NCBI RefSeq assembly: GCF_014529535.1
Contig: NW_023503372.1
Location: forward strand, 1,773,772 to 1,837,771
From: Bradysia coprophila
Lineage: Eukaryota; Arthropoda; Insecta; Diptera; Sciaridae
Length of the DNA stretch: 64,000 bases
Direction: 5' to 3'
Shown here: positions 21,947-32,472 of the stretch, piece by piece
Position numbering within the stretch: position 1 is the first letter of the stretch
Layout of the letters: each line of letters begins with the position of its first letter
The notes under the pieces: generated by a model
What the model saw: the letters and a program-made list of their open reading frames with translations, nothing else
Database searches by the model: none
Told to the model about the DNA's origin: nothing
Position numbers and translations under genes: made by a program

Positions 21947-23061
21947 TCAACTTGTGGACAACTGTTTTTCCGTATCGCCTACTGCATCCCGTTGCGCCTT
22001 AATTTGTTCGACCAGACCGATAACCAATGGATGATTAAATTTACCTTCCGTTGAGTCGAAAAATTCCTGATGCTTTTTGGGACATTCGTCGCGTTTCTCG
22101 TATTCGAACGCTTGCAGAACCATATCCAAACGGTCCAAATCTTTGACGAATTTCGATTCAGCCGTTTGATTCTCTTCGTATTCCTACAAACGAAAATTGT
22201 TAAACATTTCACTGACACTGAATGCGTGACACAATAAATGTGTGAACGGATGATAACACTATCCGAATGCATCTGATAAAATTGTAAACACGACGACGCG
22301 TTTATCGAATCCAGGCACTTTGTTGTGATTATCGATATAATCGTACTCACACAAAAATACAGTACCACTGGTGTCGTCGTGTCGTGAGCGATAACAATTT
22401 TTTTTTTGCTTACCAAAAACAATTCCATCAAATGCTTTCCTCGTGGCTCGATCAGATTAGCTATCTCCTGCATGGCTTCCAATTCTTTCTTTTTCTTGTC
22501 TTCTTTAGATATTCCGCAGTACGGTGTTATGTCGCCCACTAGACTTTCAGCCAAATCATGAACCAAAGCTAAGCAAAGATATGAAACGTTCAAAATCGAA
22601 TATCTTTCCGGGTCGGCACTGCTTACCCATTTCTAAACATTTCGTTCTGTCGAGGCCCTCCCTTCCGTCCAATAGGAATGTCATGATACTCATCCGGTAC
22701 ATGTGTCCAGCTACAGTTTCGCAATTCGGTACATCTCGCAATACCCATCCTGCCCGTTTGATGTGCTGCACATAGAAGTTTCAATGAGAATAAAACATGT
22801 TTGCATCACAGTCTGCATTCGGACACGGAATCAAATAAACTGAACCGAGGTGTCGACACAGCAGAATGATGTGAGCAAAAAAATCAATGTTGTTGTGGCA
22901 TTTGATTAGCACACACAAGCTCGTGACTTTTCGTTTTAGTCTGCTAATCAGCCTTCAACTTGGATATTGAAAATTGCGAAAATTCTTACCTTGAGATTGC
23001 CCACTATTTCAAGAAATTTTATTAGGCCACTTAAACTGTCTTCCGAACTGGTGGACGCCAT
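21947..23061 (-). CDS. HDDC2: HD domain-containing protein 2 (5'-deoxynucleotidase family)
   Basis: Four exons on the minus strand: 23061-22990, 22765-22627, 22568-22414 and 22183-21947, all with GT-AG introns and matching phases, giving 200 residues (human HDDC2 has 204). The metal-binding HD motifs are present: GHMYRM in exon 2 and ALVHDLAE across exons 2/3. The family's C-terminal block FYDSTAGKFNHP appears as FFDSTEGKFNHP. Family members (YfbR/HDDC2 group) remove phosphate from deoxynucleoside monophosphates; this activity is inferred. The start is set at the ATG matching the family's usual N-terminus. An in-frame ATG at 23157, after an upstream stop, would add 32 basic residues. A read-through frame through the third intron is not coding. 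Confidence 0.93.
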
Positions 23062-23354
23062 AGTCGAATGTTTTTTTATTGAGAATTGAAGTGTATTCGC
23101 TGTTTGGAACAATGATATCCTTTTTAACACACTGGATAACCTCAAAACTTTTAGCATTGTGAACAATTGAACTTTTTTTTTGAATCAAGAACTTTTTTAC
23201 GATGTCAAGTGTCAAGCCGTCTGCGTCAGTGTGCGTGTGTGTTTGTTGTGTCAAATCTGTCAAATGAACAAAAATATTTTACTGTTGGCAGCATTGGCAT
23301 CATTAAAACAACATTAAACGTCTCAGATGAGAGCGGGAATTTTTAAATTTCAAA

Positions 23355-23516
23355 TTTTACTGTGAGACAACGCACTTCAAGCAAAAGTGATCATAGTGGA
23401 ACAGTTGCCAAATAGGGTACTTTTTTGAGTGGAACGGAGTGTTTTACCCAAATTCAAGTTGCAGTACCCTATTTATAGTACCACTCATGTCTGAAGTGCG
23501 TTGTGTGAGATTAAAA
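23355..23516. mobile_element. Foldback MITE upstream of HDDC2
   Basis: The ends GACAACGCACTTCA (23365-23379) and TGAAGTGCGTTGTG (23492-23506) are inverted copies, extended outward by AT-rich flanks. A second inner pair (AAATAGGGTAC and GTACCCTATTT) nests inside. It lies about 200-300 bp upstream of the HDDC2 start codons, so it may overlap the promoter. Confidence 0.65.
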
Positions 23517-24124
23517 TATTAGTCCAATCCCCATCAGCGCCAGCGCTCGAAACTGCTGATAAATATTAACCGTCTAAAGTTTTGTGTGTGCACAATGAAT
23601 AAAACGGTCATTTTTAACATTTCATTGCAGAGTAGCGATCAAAATTGATTTCTAACACTGACTTGGTTAGATCAAGATTCAGAAGGAACAGGTAAGGAAC
23701 ACTTTCGAGTTGATCACGAAGACGGTGGCATCAAAATTTTCGTGATTGGAGCCAACCAAGGTTCTGAAAGACACCTTTGAGTTGATCACGAAGGCGGTAA
23801 CACACAAATTTCGTCAGCAGCTACGAAGTTTATGTGAAAAAGTCAACGTAACAAAAACAAAATTCCGAATTTTCCTAAAAAAACATTTTCTTCAAGTTGA
23901 TTTCACACTCAATCTGTACTGAGAGCGTTTATCAATTTCGGTGTCACTCGCCTTCGTGGTTATCTTAAACTGTTCTTTCAGAACATTGGGTTAGATGAAG
24001 TTCTGAAAAATAATTTTGCCCACCACTGGAAGTTCAAAAAAAATTGCGCTCCATGCGAAAAACATTTTTCATACCTAGGACCCGAAAAGTGCGACGAAGT
24101 TCTCCATCCAATATGAAAAATACT

Positions 24125-24202
24125 ATTCGTACCACGGACTAAAAGTTTTTTTTTTTAAACCTCTCACACGCTAAAAAAGACTTTTAGTCCTAGGTACGAA
24201 AT
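24125..24202. mobile_element. Short hairpin element
   Basis: Arms ATTCGTACCACGGACTAAAA (24125-24144) and its diverged complement (24182-24202) pair with two to three mismatches around an AT-rich loop. Confidence 0.55.
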
Positions 24203-24674
24203 GTACTATTTCGCCACAGGTCATCAGAACTCACTGTTCCGATAATAATCCAAAAGCCACTGCTGCAAAAGCCTAAACTACCAAGGCGGTATACACAAGG
24301 TGTATATGGGCGGAAGGTAATGTCATACATAACCGAATCAGATGTGCAGTGGCACGAAAGTTTGCTATAACTGCCATCTTTCAACTTCTTTAAAAACACA
24401 AAATTGCTTAGAAACCTGGGCCATCTGTTTTGTGATAGGCACAACACTTTTGTGAAACACAAGTAAATCATAGTCAACCTTTTGACAGAAAGGGGTCATT
24501 AGCATCGAAATATTGTGCTAGTATAGACCGCGCACTATTGTGCTAGGCTGAATGGCATTACATCCGCGCATATATTTACCTTGGGTATACATTGGTCTTT
24601 CTGTATGGAAATTAAACAGGACATTCAATATTTTTAACGTTGCGAATTGGCAACGGACACATTAGAATATCATA

Positions 24675-25035
24675 TGAGTAAGCAGGGCCTATTTTTGTCA
24701 AAAATTTCCAAAAACTGTGAACGTCCAAAAACCGGTTTTTTGCCATCATTTCGAACTGTTTTGGCAACTAATGAGCTCAGCCTTGTGTTTTAGCCGGCTC
24801 TCAACGATTTTGTTTGATTATTGACGCGCTGATCTTATTAATTAATCATGCTCGACTTCATTTGAAAGCTGATAGTGTCAAGAATCAATCGAAATAATTT
24901 AGAGTCAGCTAAAACGCAAGGAGTTGGCATAACAGTTCGAAATGATGGAAAAATTCGGTTTTTGGACGTTCGTAGTTTTTGGCAATTTTTTGGAAATTTT
25001 GGAAAAAATTTCCAAAAATACACCCTGTGAGTAAG
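24675..25035. mobile_element. hAT-like foldback MITE with perfect 8-bp target duplication
   Basis: The element spans 24683-25027 (345 bp). It begins CAGGGCCTATTTTTG and ends CAAAAATACACCCTG, and is flanked by exact 8-bp repeats TGAGTAAG (24675-24682 and 25028-25035). CAGGG-type ends with 8-bp duplications are the hallmark of hAT transposons. The arms run inward for about 120 bp as diverged inverted copies (CGTCCAAAAACCG, CATCATTTCGAACTG and complements). No transposase is encoded, so it is non-autonomous. Confidence 0.9.
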
Positions 25036-25099
25036 TGTTACATAGAATGCTCATAATTCGGAAGTGGATAAATGCATTACATAGACACATATGAAAGAA

Positions 25100-25160
25100 A
25101 ATTTATTGCCCAGCCGCGGATTTGAACATGAGTCGAGAGCTCTAGCGCCAAAGTCATAGG
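25100..25160 (-). pseudogene. tRNA-like fragment (B box region)
   Basis: The minus strand reads GCTAGAGCTCTCGACTCATG then TTCAAATCC, like the end of a D arm joined to a T loop and B box. The 5' half and anticodon arm are incomplete and the stems do not pair, so it is at best a tRNA relic or piece of a SINE. Confidence 0.35.
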
Positions 25161-26066
25161 TTCAGACGAAAAAAAACTTTCATTTAAATGTTGCTATGTT
25201 GTTGGTGTGTACGAATTAATTGTTAGTGTAATGTTTATTGAAGATCCGGTTGATTGAAGATCCAGTGTAGTTCAAACGTTGCGTCCTTATCCAGGACGTT
25301 TTGGTATACCTAAATTGAGATGTGTTAGAACCAACAGTCTATAGCTTTGTAAACTACAACCAAGACTACAGCCGAATACAATGCAAAGTCCAATTAGACA
25401 ATTAGACAATTAGGCTCTCGCATATGAATTTATTTCAATTCCACATACAAACACTATGCCAAAAAATGTGTTTTTTTTTATAAAGTTGATTAAAAGTGAC
25501 GAATTTAAATAACTAAATTTAAAGGGTCAAACTCTAAAATTTAAAGGAGATTTGGTTTGAGCATTTGCGAAAAATCCCGATAATTGTAACAGCTTCTTGT
25601 GAATAATTAAGATGGCGCGCTGGTCGCATGTTGACAAACGTTGATAATTCTGCTAACTTTACCAATACTTTTACAATTGGAAAACAAATAAGCAAAATTT
25701 TGATGTATGATAGAATATGAAAACGCTGAAAATAATTTTCGACATCCAAATAAAATACAAAAATTTTTAGGAGAGAACCTAATTAGACAAAGTCCAATTC
25801 TGCATGAGCAGAAAATCATGCTTTCAATTCCACTCTTCATTTGGTTCCAATAGTTTCATTCTGTGACCCCAGATCAGAGTACTGCACTTCCAGGAACGGA
25901 CCAGATGCGATGATAAAATAAACGAGGACTCTGGATCTATTAGCTGATTTTTAATTCATGAAAAATCCGACATATTTTTACAATTGAACATAATGACTAT
26001 AGCCACTCGTCAAAATAAACATTTGGGATGACGTACGTAACTGTGCTCAATAACAAGTAAACACTC
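25161..26066. other. Intergenic DNA
   Basis: AT-rich spacer downstream of the BTB gene with no supported feature. Confidence 0.5.
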
Positions 26067-27356
26067 TTAACGAACACGAACGGGCGTTTCTAAGACCATT
26101 TTTATCATATTATCTTCATGTGTGGGATAGAAGCGAATTTTAATTCCATACTTTAATTCAAAATTATCTTCTAAATCATAATTTAAGTATTCCGATCCAG
26201 TAGGATGAAGACAAGCAACACGAATAACATATTTTTTTCCTGGACTAATTACAACTGCTTTTGGCAATACAATAACAGGTTTGCCTGACTTCCCTTCCAA
26301 AATTAATTCATCAAATGTGCCATTGTCAGCGCCACTCTGACACACCCAATATTGGAAATAAAGGCCAATATCAAGTAAATGAAATTCTACCAGCAAAAGT
26401 GTTACGTTTGAAGAGAATACGGTTGTGCTGTCGGAGTGGGTACACAATTCTTTTGAATTGCGTTTTGTTCTCATTCTCCATCGGTTGCATTCCAAGAGTT
26501 CATTGGCTGGTATATTTGGAAGATCACATTGAAATAACTGAAGATCAAACGGATTCGGTCGCTGTGAACGCTGTGAACTTGACGAGTTAATGAATGTTTC
26601 GAGCTCTTCTGCGGTGAAAAACCCTTTGTATAGGGAAACATGTTGCGAGAACTGTTCCTGTGTCAGTTTATCGAAGGGAATTTGGTTAAATACGCAATTG
26701 AGTTGATTCCTTAAATTCTTGGAGCTCAAATCCAAATTGTTACGAGTACATCCAGCCTTACTCCATTCCATGCATGCGATTACTCTATCCAACGCACCCC
26801 AATCTGAAGATACCAAATTCAATATCTGAGTCAATAATCTTTTGTCACACTCCAGAAAACTTTTCGATCTTATTATTGTGGCTGCATTCATTGTGATTTG
26901 TTCCTCGCAAAATGTCTTTAAATTTTCTTGTTCCAGCAATTCAGCAATGCCATATCCCCAACACATTTCATCAATTGTTAATGAGCTTTGCAAAGCTTTT
27001 TCGCGAAGCTTCAAAAAATCTTTCGTTTCGTATTTTTTGCATAAATTTGTCACTTCAACAATACTTGCAAAAGACAAGTGCACTTCGTCTGAGTAAAAGA
27101 ACTGTAAAAATTCTTTGAACGCTTCGACAGACACATCGACAATTTCAATATCTCCTCTTTCTGGGATCGCGCCAAAGAACATGGTGTCAAAAACTGGACT
27201 ATCTAGCGAAAGGATGATTTTGTGTGCCTGAACTTTTACGGCGTGATCAGTATCCCCATCAAACACAAAGTTTACGTCTGCACCTTTCGGATTCAAATAA
27301 AGTTCATAGATTTTTCGATCCCGTTTGTTGTCAAACACAATCCACTTTTCTGTCAT
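26067..27356 (-). CDS. BTB-BACK domain protein, BTBD2/BTBD6-like
   Basis: A single uninterrupted exon of 429 residues, counted from the ATG that begins MTEKWIVF. Residues about 20-120 are a BTB/POZ fold: ADVNFVFD, AHKIILSLDSPVFDTMFFG, and VSVEAFKEFLQFFYSDEV. Residues about 130-260 fit a BACK domain. The C-terminal 130 residues look like the PHR-type beta domain of the BTBD1/2/3/6 group. Such proteins usually recruit substrates to CUL3 ubiquitin ligases; that is inferred from the family. The frame stays open 19 codons further upstream, to an ATG at 27413, but that extension does not look like the family. The lack of introns suggests a retroposed member of an expanded family. Gene symbol not assigned. 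Confidence 0.88.
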   Translation of the reverse strand: MTEKWIVFDNKRDRKIYELYLNPKGADVNFVFDGDTDHAVKVQAHKIILSLDSPVFDTMFFGAIPERGDIEIVDVSVEAFKEFLQFFYSDEVHLSFASIVEVTNLCKKYETKDFLKLREKALQSSLTIDEMCWGYGIAELLEQENLKTFCEEQITMNAATIIRSKSFLECDKRLLTQILNLVSSDWGALDRVIACMEWSKAGCTRNNLDLSSKNLRNQLNCVFNQIPFDKLTQEQFSQHVSLYKGFFTAEELETFINSSSSQRSQRPNPFDLQLFQCDLPNIPANELLECNRWRMRTKRNSKELCTHSDSTTVFSSNVTLLLVEFHLLDIGLYFQYWVCQSGADNGTFDELILEGKSGKPVIVLPKAVVISPGKKYVIRVACLHPTGSEYLNYDLEDNFELKYGIKIRFYPTHEDNMIKMVLETPVRVR

Positions 27357-27589
27357 GATTACAGTTGAATTGTGGCGTTTGCGAAGCTGGAAGAAATTAA
27401 TAAAATGCATCATGCACTCTGCACAAGACTGATAAATGCGTATTGTTCATCATCACAAGGACTTACACTTTGAATTAATTGCAATTTATTAGATAATGGT
27501 AACAAGTACTGACGTTTTATGTTGTTAATCGATGCGCCACGTAATAAATTGTTAATCAATGGGTTGGCGAATGAATCTTGTTGACGTTT

Positions 27590-27913
27590 TTACTTCTTGT
27601 CAGCAAATTTTCTGTAGCTGAATATAGCATTGTAGTGTATAGGATGAAACTTTAAGAAACAACCGTATTCAGCTATGAAGAGGATGATGTTTCTTTTGTA
27701 GTTTTCAGCCTTTTGAAGTAGTTGCAAGACTTGTTGCAAAAAATATTTTCCCTTCAAAAATTTTGCAACTTTGGCAACTACTTCAGGCTTTCGAAGTAGT
27801 TGCAAAAGTTGTTGCAAGAAACATTTTCCTTTTACGAATTGTATAACTTCTTTTGCAATTACTTCAGGCTTACGTTGTAAATTCACATAGCGAAAAATAT
27901 TCAAATAAACCAT
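27590..27913 (-). CDS. Hypothetical 107-residue frame with internal 27-residue repeat
   Basis: Open frame with two copies of an 81-bp direct repeat (about 27708-27787 and 27788-27869), translated as KPEVVAKVAKFLKGKYFLQQ and KPEVIAKEVIQFVKGKCFLQ, plus a trailing partial copy. It is rich in Leu, Lys and Val and would be helical. Because the repeat length is a multiple of three, the frame could be open by chance. It has no family resemblance and no polyadenylation evidence. It lies 234 bp upstream of the BTB gene on the same strand. Confidence 0.3.
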   Translation of the reverse strand: MVYLNIFRYVNLQRKPEVIAKEVIQFVKGKCFLQQLLQLLRKPEVVAKVAKFLKGKYFLQQVLQLLQKAENYKRNIILFIAEYGCFLKFHPIHYNAIFSYRKFADKK

Positions 27914-28557
27914 ACGCGCGTATCCCTGCGATGAATTGTGTCAAGAAATAAAAGGTTATAACCACATTGACCAAGGTTCACGTAGTACCATTTCTTCTCT
28001 CTTTTAGAGTGAAAAGTGATTGTTGAGCATGACTGATGAGGTTCGCTCAGAACCTTGACATTGACGACTATAAATGAGACCAACAGCAGCGAACACATAC
28101 CTCCTCACTATATTTACCTTGGTAAATTCAACTGGGACGAAAAGACTCACAGACAATCAATATTCCGAATATTGCCGAAATTGTAACGTAAAAAAAGCCT
28201 CTGAATTTGTTTCAGTTTCAACGCTATATAGATCACAATGACAGCTCATTAGCAAGATAAACAGGGTAAAATAAATCACAACTTTGGCCACTGACTGGCA
28301 TGACGATCCAATACCCTCTCTAGCAACCAAACTGCGTTTTGACGCAGTCAAAATACCACCTTATTTTGACAAATGTGGCACTGACTTTTTTTGTAATAGA
28401 GTAATAGAGAAAAAGACAAATTTTTAAACTTTATTTCATTTTTGCACACCAAACTAACAGAGCAACACACAAAAAACACGCCACAATCACAAATAATTCA
28501 TTTTCGAAATGGCAACAGGAGACATAATATTTTCAACACAAAAAATGACATCGCTGC
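27914..28557. other. Intergenic DNA with one end of a long inverted repeat
   Basis: No gene is supported. 28307-28333 (CCAATACCCTCTCTAGCAAC core) is an exact 27-bp inverted copy of 31048-31074. A small hairpin ACTGCGT/ACGCAGT follows at 28331-28348. Confidence 0.5.
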
Positions 28558-28574
28558 TCATACTTCATTTAATT

Positions 28575-28810
28575 TATTCCCTTGACTGAAAGTCAGGGTC
28601 TTACACCAGAAAATACCGAAATATGTGGGTAACAAAAAAGTTGACTGTGATTGAAATGTATGAAATGGTATGAAAAACGTTAAATGTGGGTAACAAAAAA
28701 TCGTTGAGGGCACGATAACCTGAGTAATTTTTAACCAATTTGGATGAATCTTTTTTTTTAATTTGTGGAAGTAAAATACCAAGGCTAAGTTCGAAGATGG
28801 GCTATGTGGG
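28575..28810 (+). repeat. Degraded relative of the 1.2-kb dispersed repeat
   Basis: Shares modules with 8100-9338 in the same order: CAGGGTCTTA, then CACGATAACCTGAGTAA, then a GATGAATCTTTTTT block, then AGGCTAAGTTCGAAGATG. It is shortened and diverged. Confidence 0.5.
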
Positions 28811-29034
28811 ATGAAGGATCTGGAAGCTATCCCAGAAAAACAGGATTTTACACTGTTGATTATAGCCTCAATCGAAAAAGATTACTTTGATGAAATTTGA
28901 TTTTGTTGCGTAGTGTGTGTAAATCGTATAAGTATGTTTTCGATAATGTGCATGAAACAAGTAGAAAAAAAAATTCAAAACTACATGCCCAGCCTCTAAC
29001 CGGTAAACATCTCTTGTTAGTGAACTGCTAACAA

Positions 29035-29812
29035 TTTGATAGTTGACTAACAACTTGATAGTTGACTAACAACTTGATAGTTGACTATCAAATTTGATAG
29101 TTGACTAACAATTTGATAGTTGACTATCAAATTTGATAGTTGACTAACAACTTGATAGTTGACTAACAACTTGATAGTTGACTATCAAATTTGATAGTTG
29201 ACTAACAACTTGATAGTTGACTATCAAATTTAATAGTTGACTAACAACTTGATAGTTGACTATCAAATTTGACAGGTGACTAACGACTTGAAAGTTGACT
29301 ATCAACTTGATAGTTGACTAACGACTTGAAAGTTGACTATCAACTTGATAGTTGACTATCAAATTTGATAGTTGACTATCAAATTTGTTGACTATCAAAT
29401 TTGATAGTTGACTAACAACTTGATAGTTGACTATCAAATTTGATAGTTGACTAACAACTTGATAGTTGACTATCAAATTTGATAGTAGACTAACGACTTG
29501 AAAGTTGACTATCAAATTTGATAGTTGACTAACAACTTGATAGTTGACTATCAAATTTGATAGTAGACTAACGACTTGAAAGTTGACTATCAAATTTGAT
29601 AGTTGACTAACAACTTGATAGTTGACTATCAAATTTGATAGTTGACTAACAACTTGATAGTTGACTATCAAATTTGATAGTAGACTAACGACTTGAAAGT
29701 TGACTATCAAATTTGATAGTTGACTAACGACTTGAAAGTTGACTATCAAATTTGATAGTTGACTAACAACTTGATAGTTGACTATCAAATTTGATAGTTG
29801 ACTAACAAATTT
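29035..29812. repeat. 39-bp minisatellite (about 20 copies)
   Basis: Units are GATAGTTGACTAACAACTT and GATAGTTGACTATCAAATTT in alternation, about 39 bp per full period. GATAGTTGACTATC and ATCAAATTTGAT inside the unit are near-palindromic, so the array can fold back on itself. The period is divisible by three, so a 187-codon minus frame (29318-29881) stays open and would encode a 13-residue repeat of the type VSQLSNLIVNYQV. I take this as a by-product of the repeat. Confidence 0.9.
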
Positions 29813-30259
29813 AATGCGTCTACTACCAAAGAAAGATGTTTTTTTACTCAATGTCTTACGGCAGAAAAATGCCATGAGCACACTATGATTGAAAAGTGTA
29901 GGAAATTTTATGAAAAACGTTAAGTTTAACCATCATTCTTTGTAGGCAATATAAGATCTTAACAAATTTCTGAATATTTTTTTTAAATTCATTATTCCAA
30001 CAATCAAACAAAATATGTTACAACTCCCATACGAGTGTGAAGTTTGCGGGCAGAGCGAAGCGAGGGTTGTAATTCTCACGAGTCGTAATAATTTTATGGG
30101 ATATTATATTCGACCAATAGAAAAATTCAATTTTACCGATAAAAAATAATAAAATACCGATAGAAATGTGGTACATGTCGCTGGCACCTCTTCAGTAAAT
30201 CAGTAAAAAGTAAAAAAATGTCTTTCCTTCACTCTTTGTCGATTTTGGAAATATAAAGC

Positions 30260-30466
30260 AAAGGCGGGTCGTTCCTAGCGAATTCATCCTTTTACAAAAT
30301 GTATTGAGAAGGCGTTTTGTTCGTTCCAAGAAAATTCATCCTTCTACAAAATGTAATGGGAAGGCGTTCTGTTCGTTCGTTGGGAATTCATCCTTTTACA
30401 AAAAGTAACTTAAAGACGTTTTGTTCGTTCCTAGGGAAATTCATCCTTCTACGAAATGTAACTTAA
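30260..30466 (+). repeat. 52-bp tandem repeat (four copies)
   Basis: Units start near 30260, 30309, 30361 and 30413 and contain AAGGCGTTTTGTTCGTTC and AATTCATCCTTCTACAAAAT. The array is bounded by CACTTTTTGTCGATTT-like sequence on the left (about 30219-30245) and a TTTTGTCG/CGACAAAA hairpin on the right (30486-30514). Confidence 0.85.
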
Positions 30467-30514
30467 AGACGTTTTGTCAATTCCTCACTTTTGTCGTTTT
30501 CTGAATCGACAAAA

Positions 30515-31598
30515 GTGAAGAAACGAAAAAAAAAAATAATAATTTATCGGTCGTTTATTACCATCCACATTTTATTCACGAGTGACGGTTTTGTAAAATA
30601 CCGGGGACTTCCTTTTTGTACAAAACTGTAAGAGAAGAATATCTATCGGGTTTTTTTGTAATTTTTTACCAAAGTGAAAGAGTTCTTTCATCGTTCCACA
30701 TTTGTAAAACTTCGCATCTACTCTGATTAAATTTGACAAAATGGCAATCAAACAGAATAATAGATAGCTCATATGAGTCGCATTTTATTTACGATTTGTG
30801 GTTGATTGAAAATCTTGCTGCAAATTTATAAGACAAATGAGAACTCAAAGATCATTCGGTCTTCGAAGGTTTATTTGAAGAACTTTTTCTGTCAAATTTC
30901 GTTGTCATGTTGTCGATATATTAAATGTAGGCATTTGTATCAGTGATGCTTCGGAAGTTCAACAATGAAAATGGTCAAAAATATATTAAAAGTGTAAAAT
31001 TTTCTATGACAGAATACACTGTTCAGTTTTACCACCTTAATCTTCCTAGTTTGGTTGCTAGAGAGGGTATTGGACGATCGCATGTATAGTTCACTTCCAC
31101 GATTTCGTTTAAAAACCTTAAACAACCAACTTCACAAAAGTGGAGACTCTCGTAGAGGGATTTCTTTTAAAATGGATCTGGTCTGTTCGAAGCTATTTTT
31201 TAGAGGTCAGTTGGTTATAAGCATATGCACAAACAGCCATGGATCAAAACCACTGTCGCCTAATTTTCATATTCTCATGAATTGCAATTAGCGAGTGGTG
31301 AAGGTTCGAATGTCGAGAAAGGGTGTTTTTTGTCAGTGATTTACAGATTTACAGACAACCAGCTGCGAAAAATGAACTTTTGAAATGCAAAACATAACTC
31401 TACCTTTAACATACATTCTACTGTATGAACGAAATATGGTAAGAACGATCAAGCAGACTGCATTAAAAAACGCTTCAAAAATTGATAGATGAAAATCCAT
31501 TTCACCACTAGTGGTGAAAGGTAAAACATAGAAAACGAGAGACCCTTCGATCGCCACCCAAATCACGCATGAAATAGTAATTTATACAACCGAGTGAT
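30515..31598. other. Intergenic DNA with right end of a long inverted repeat
   Basis: 31048-31074 is the inverted partner of 28307-28333. No gene is supported. Confidence 0.5.
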
Positions 31599-31689
31599 AA
31601 ATGCTTTTTTAGACACTACATGTGTAAATTGTCACTCGAGGCCGTAGGCCGATTGTGACAATACACATCGTGTGCCTAAAAAATCATTT
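31599..31689. mobile_element. Short foldback element
   Basis: Arms 31599-31634 and 31655-31689 pair with few mismatches (CTTTTTTAGACAC and complement; TGTCAC/GTGACA at the inner edge) around a GAGGCCGTAGGCCG loop. Confidence 0.65.
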
Positions 31690-31832
31690 CTGTGCCTTAG
31701 AATCATAATTGGACGTATTTCGTCACTACACCTACGATCGAAAAGTGATTGCTAAGAAAAGCTGAAATTGTTGTAATGTTTTTGTTTTGTTTTTCGTCTC
31801 ATTATGATCCTTACGGTACAGAAAACGTAGTT

Positions 31833-31940
31833 CGTGACTCGTGACGAAAGCAGAATTTTATCAGGACACGTCTTAAGATTGTCCTACTCGGCTTCGCCGA
31901 GACTAGTCCTGAAAAATTCTACTTTTCCTCACTTGTGACG
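31833..31940. mobile_element. Short foldback element with nested hairpin
   Basis: 35-bp arms 31833-31867 and 31906-31940 are diverged inverted copies (GACGAAAGCAGAATTTTATC and complement). A perfect CTCGGC-TTC-GCCGAG hairpin sits in the loop. Confidence 0.65.
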
Positions 31941-32472
31941 AAAAATGCTATTATCACCGAGTTGTACACAACGTTTTTCTCAAAAAAGCAACGAAAGTTT
32001 TGCTTTTCGTCAGTGAGTTGAGAAAAGTTCAATTTTCTCATCGCAGTTGCAGATTATTACTATTATGTTACTAGAACTGTAAAACGGTATATCTGTACGA
32101 GATGGAGTAAACGGTTCGAGATGAGGTCGAGGTCAAGACCCTTCTTTACTACATCGAAAACCAAAATACAGGTTTCAAGTTCCAGTAGCATGAATATTTT
32201 TATATATGGAGCGTGTGAAAGTTCGCTTGCTCTACCGTTAAGTGGACTTTACAGAAGATAAGTTTTGCTATGTAAAAGAGTCCTAAAGGTTATGCAAAGA
32301 ATATTCTAGGTCGTTCTCTGTTTGTGTTACTTAAATATTTAATACGATGAAGAAGCGTTTTACATGGGCCAATGTATGTATAAGGGACTTGCAAGCGCTT
32401 CTATGTATATTTCAATCGATGTAAACAATCTGCTATTCACCCGAAAATTAACTGCCTGAAGTATAAATAATA

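Noticed and set aside
21979..22593. 204-codon minus frame as a separate protein
   Set aside because: It is exon 3 of HDDC2 read through the following intron and out of frame across exon 4.
29318..29881. 187-codon frame as a repeat protein gene
   Set aside because: The frame is open because the minisatellite period is divisible by three; kept only as a low-probability idea under findings.
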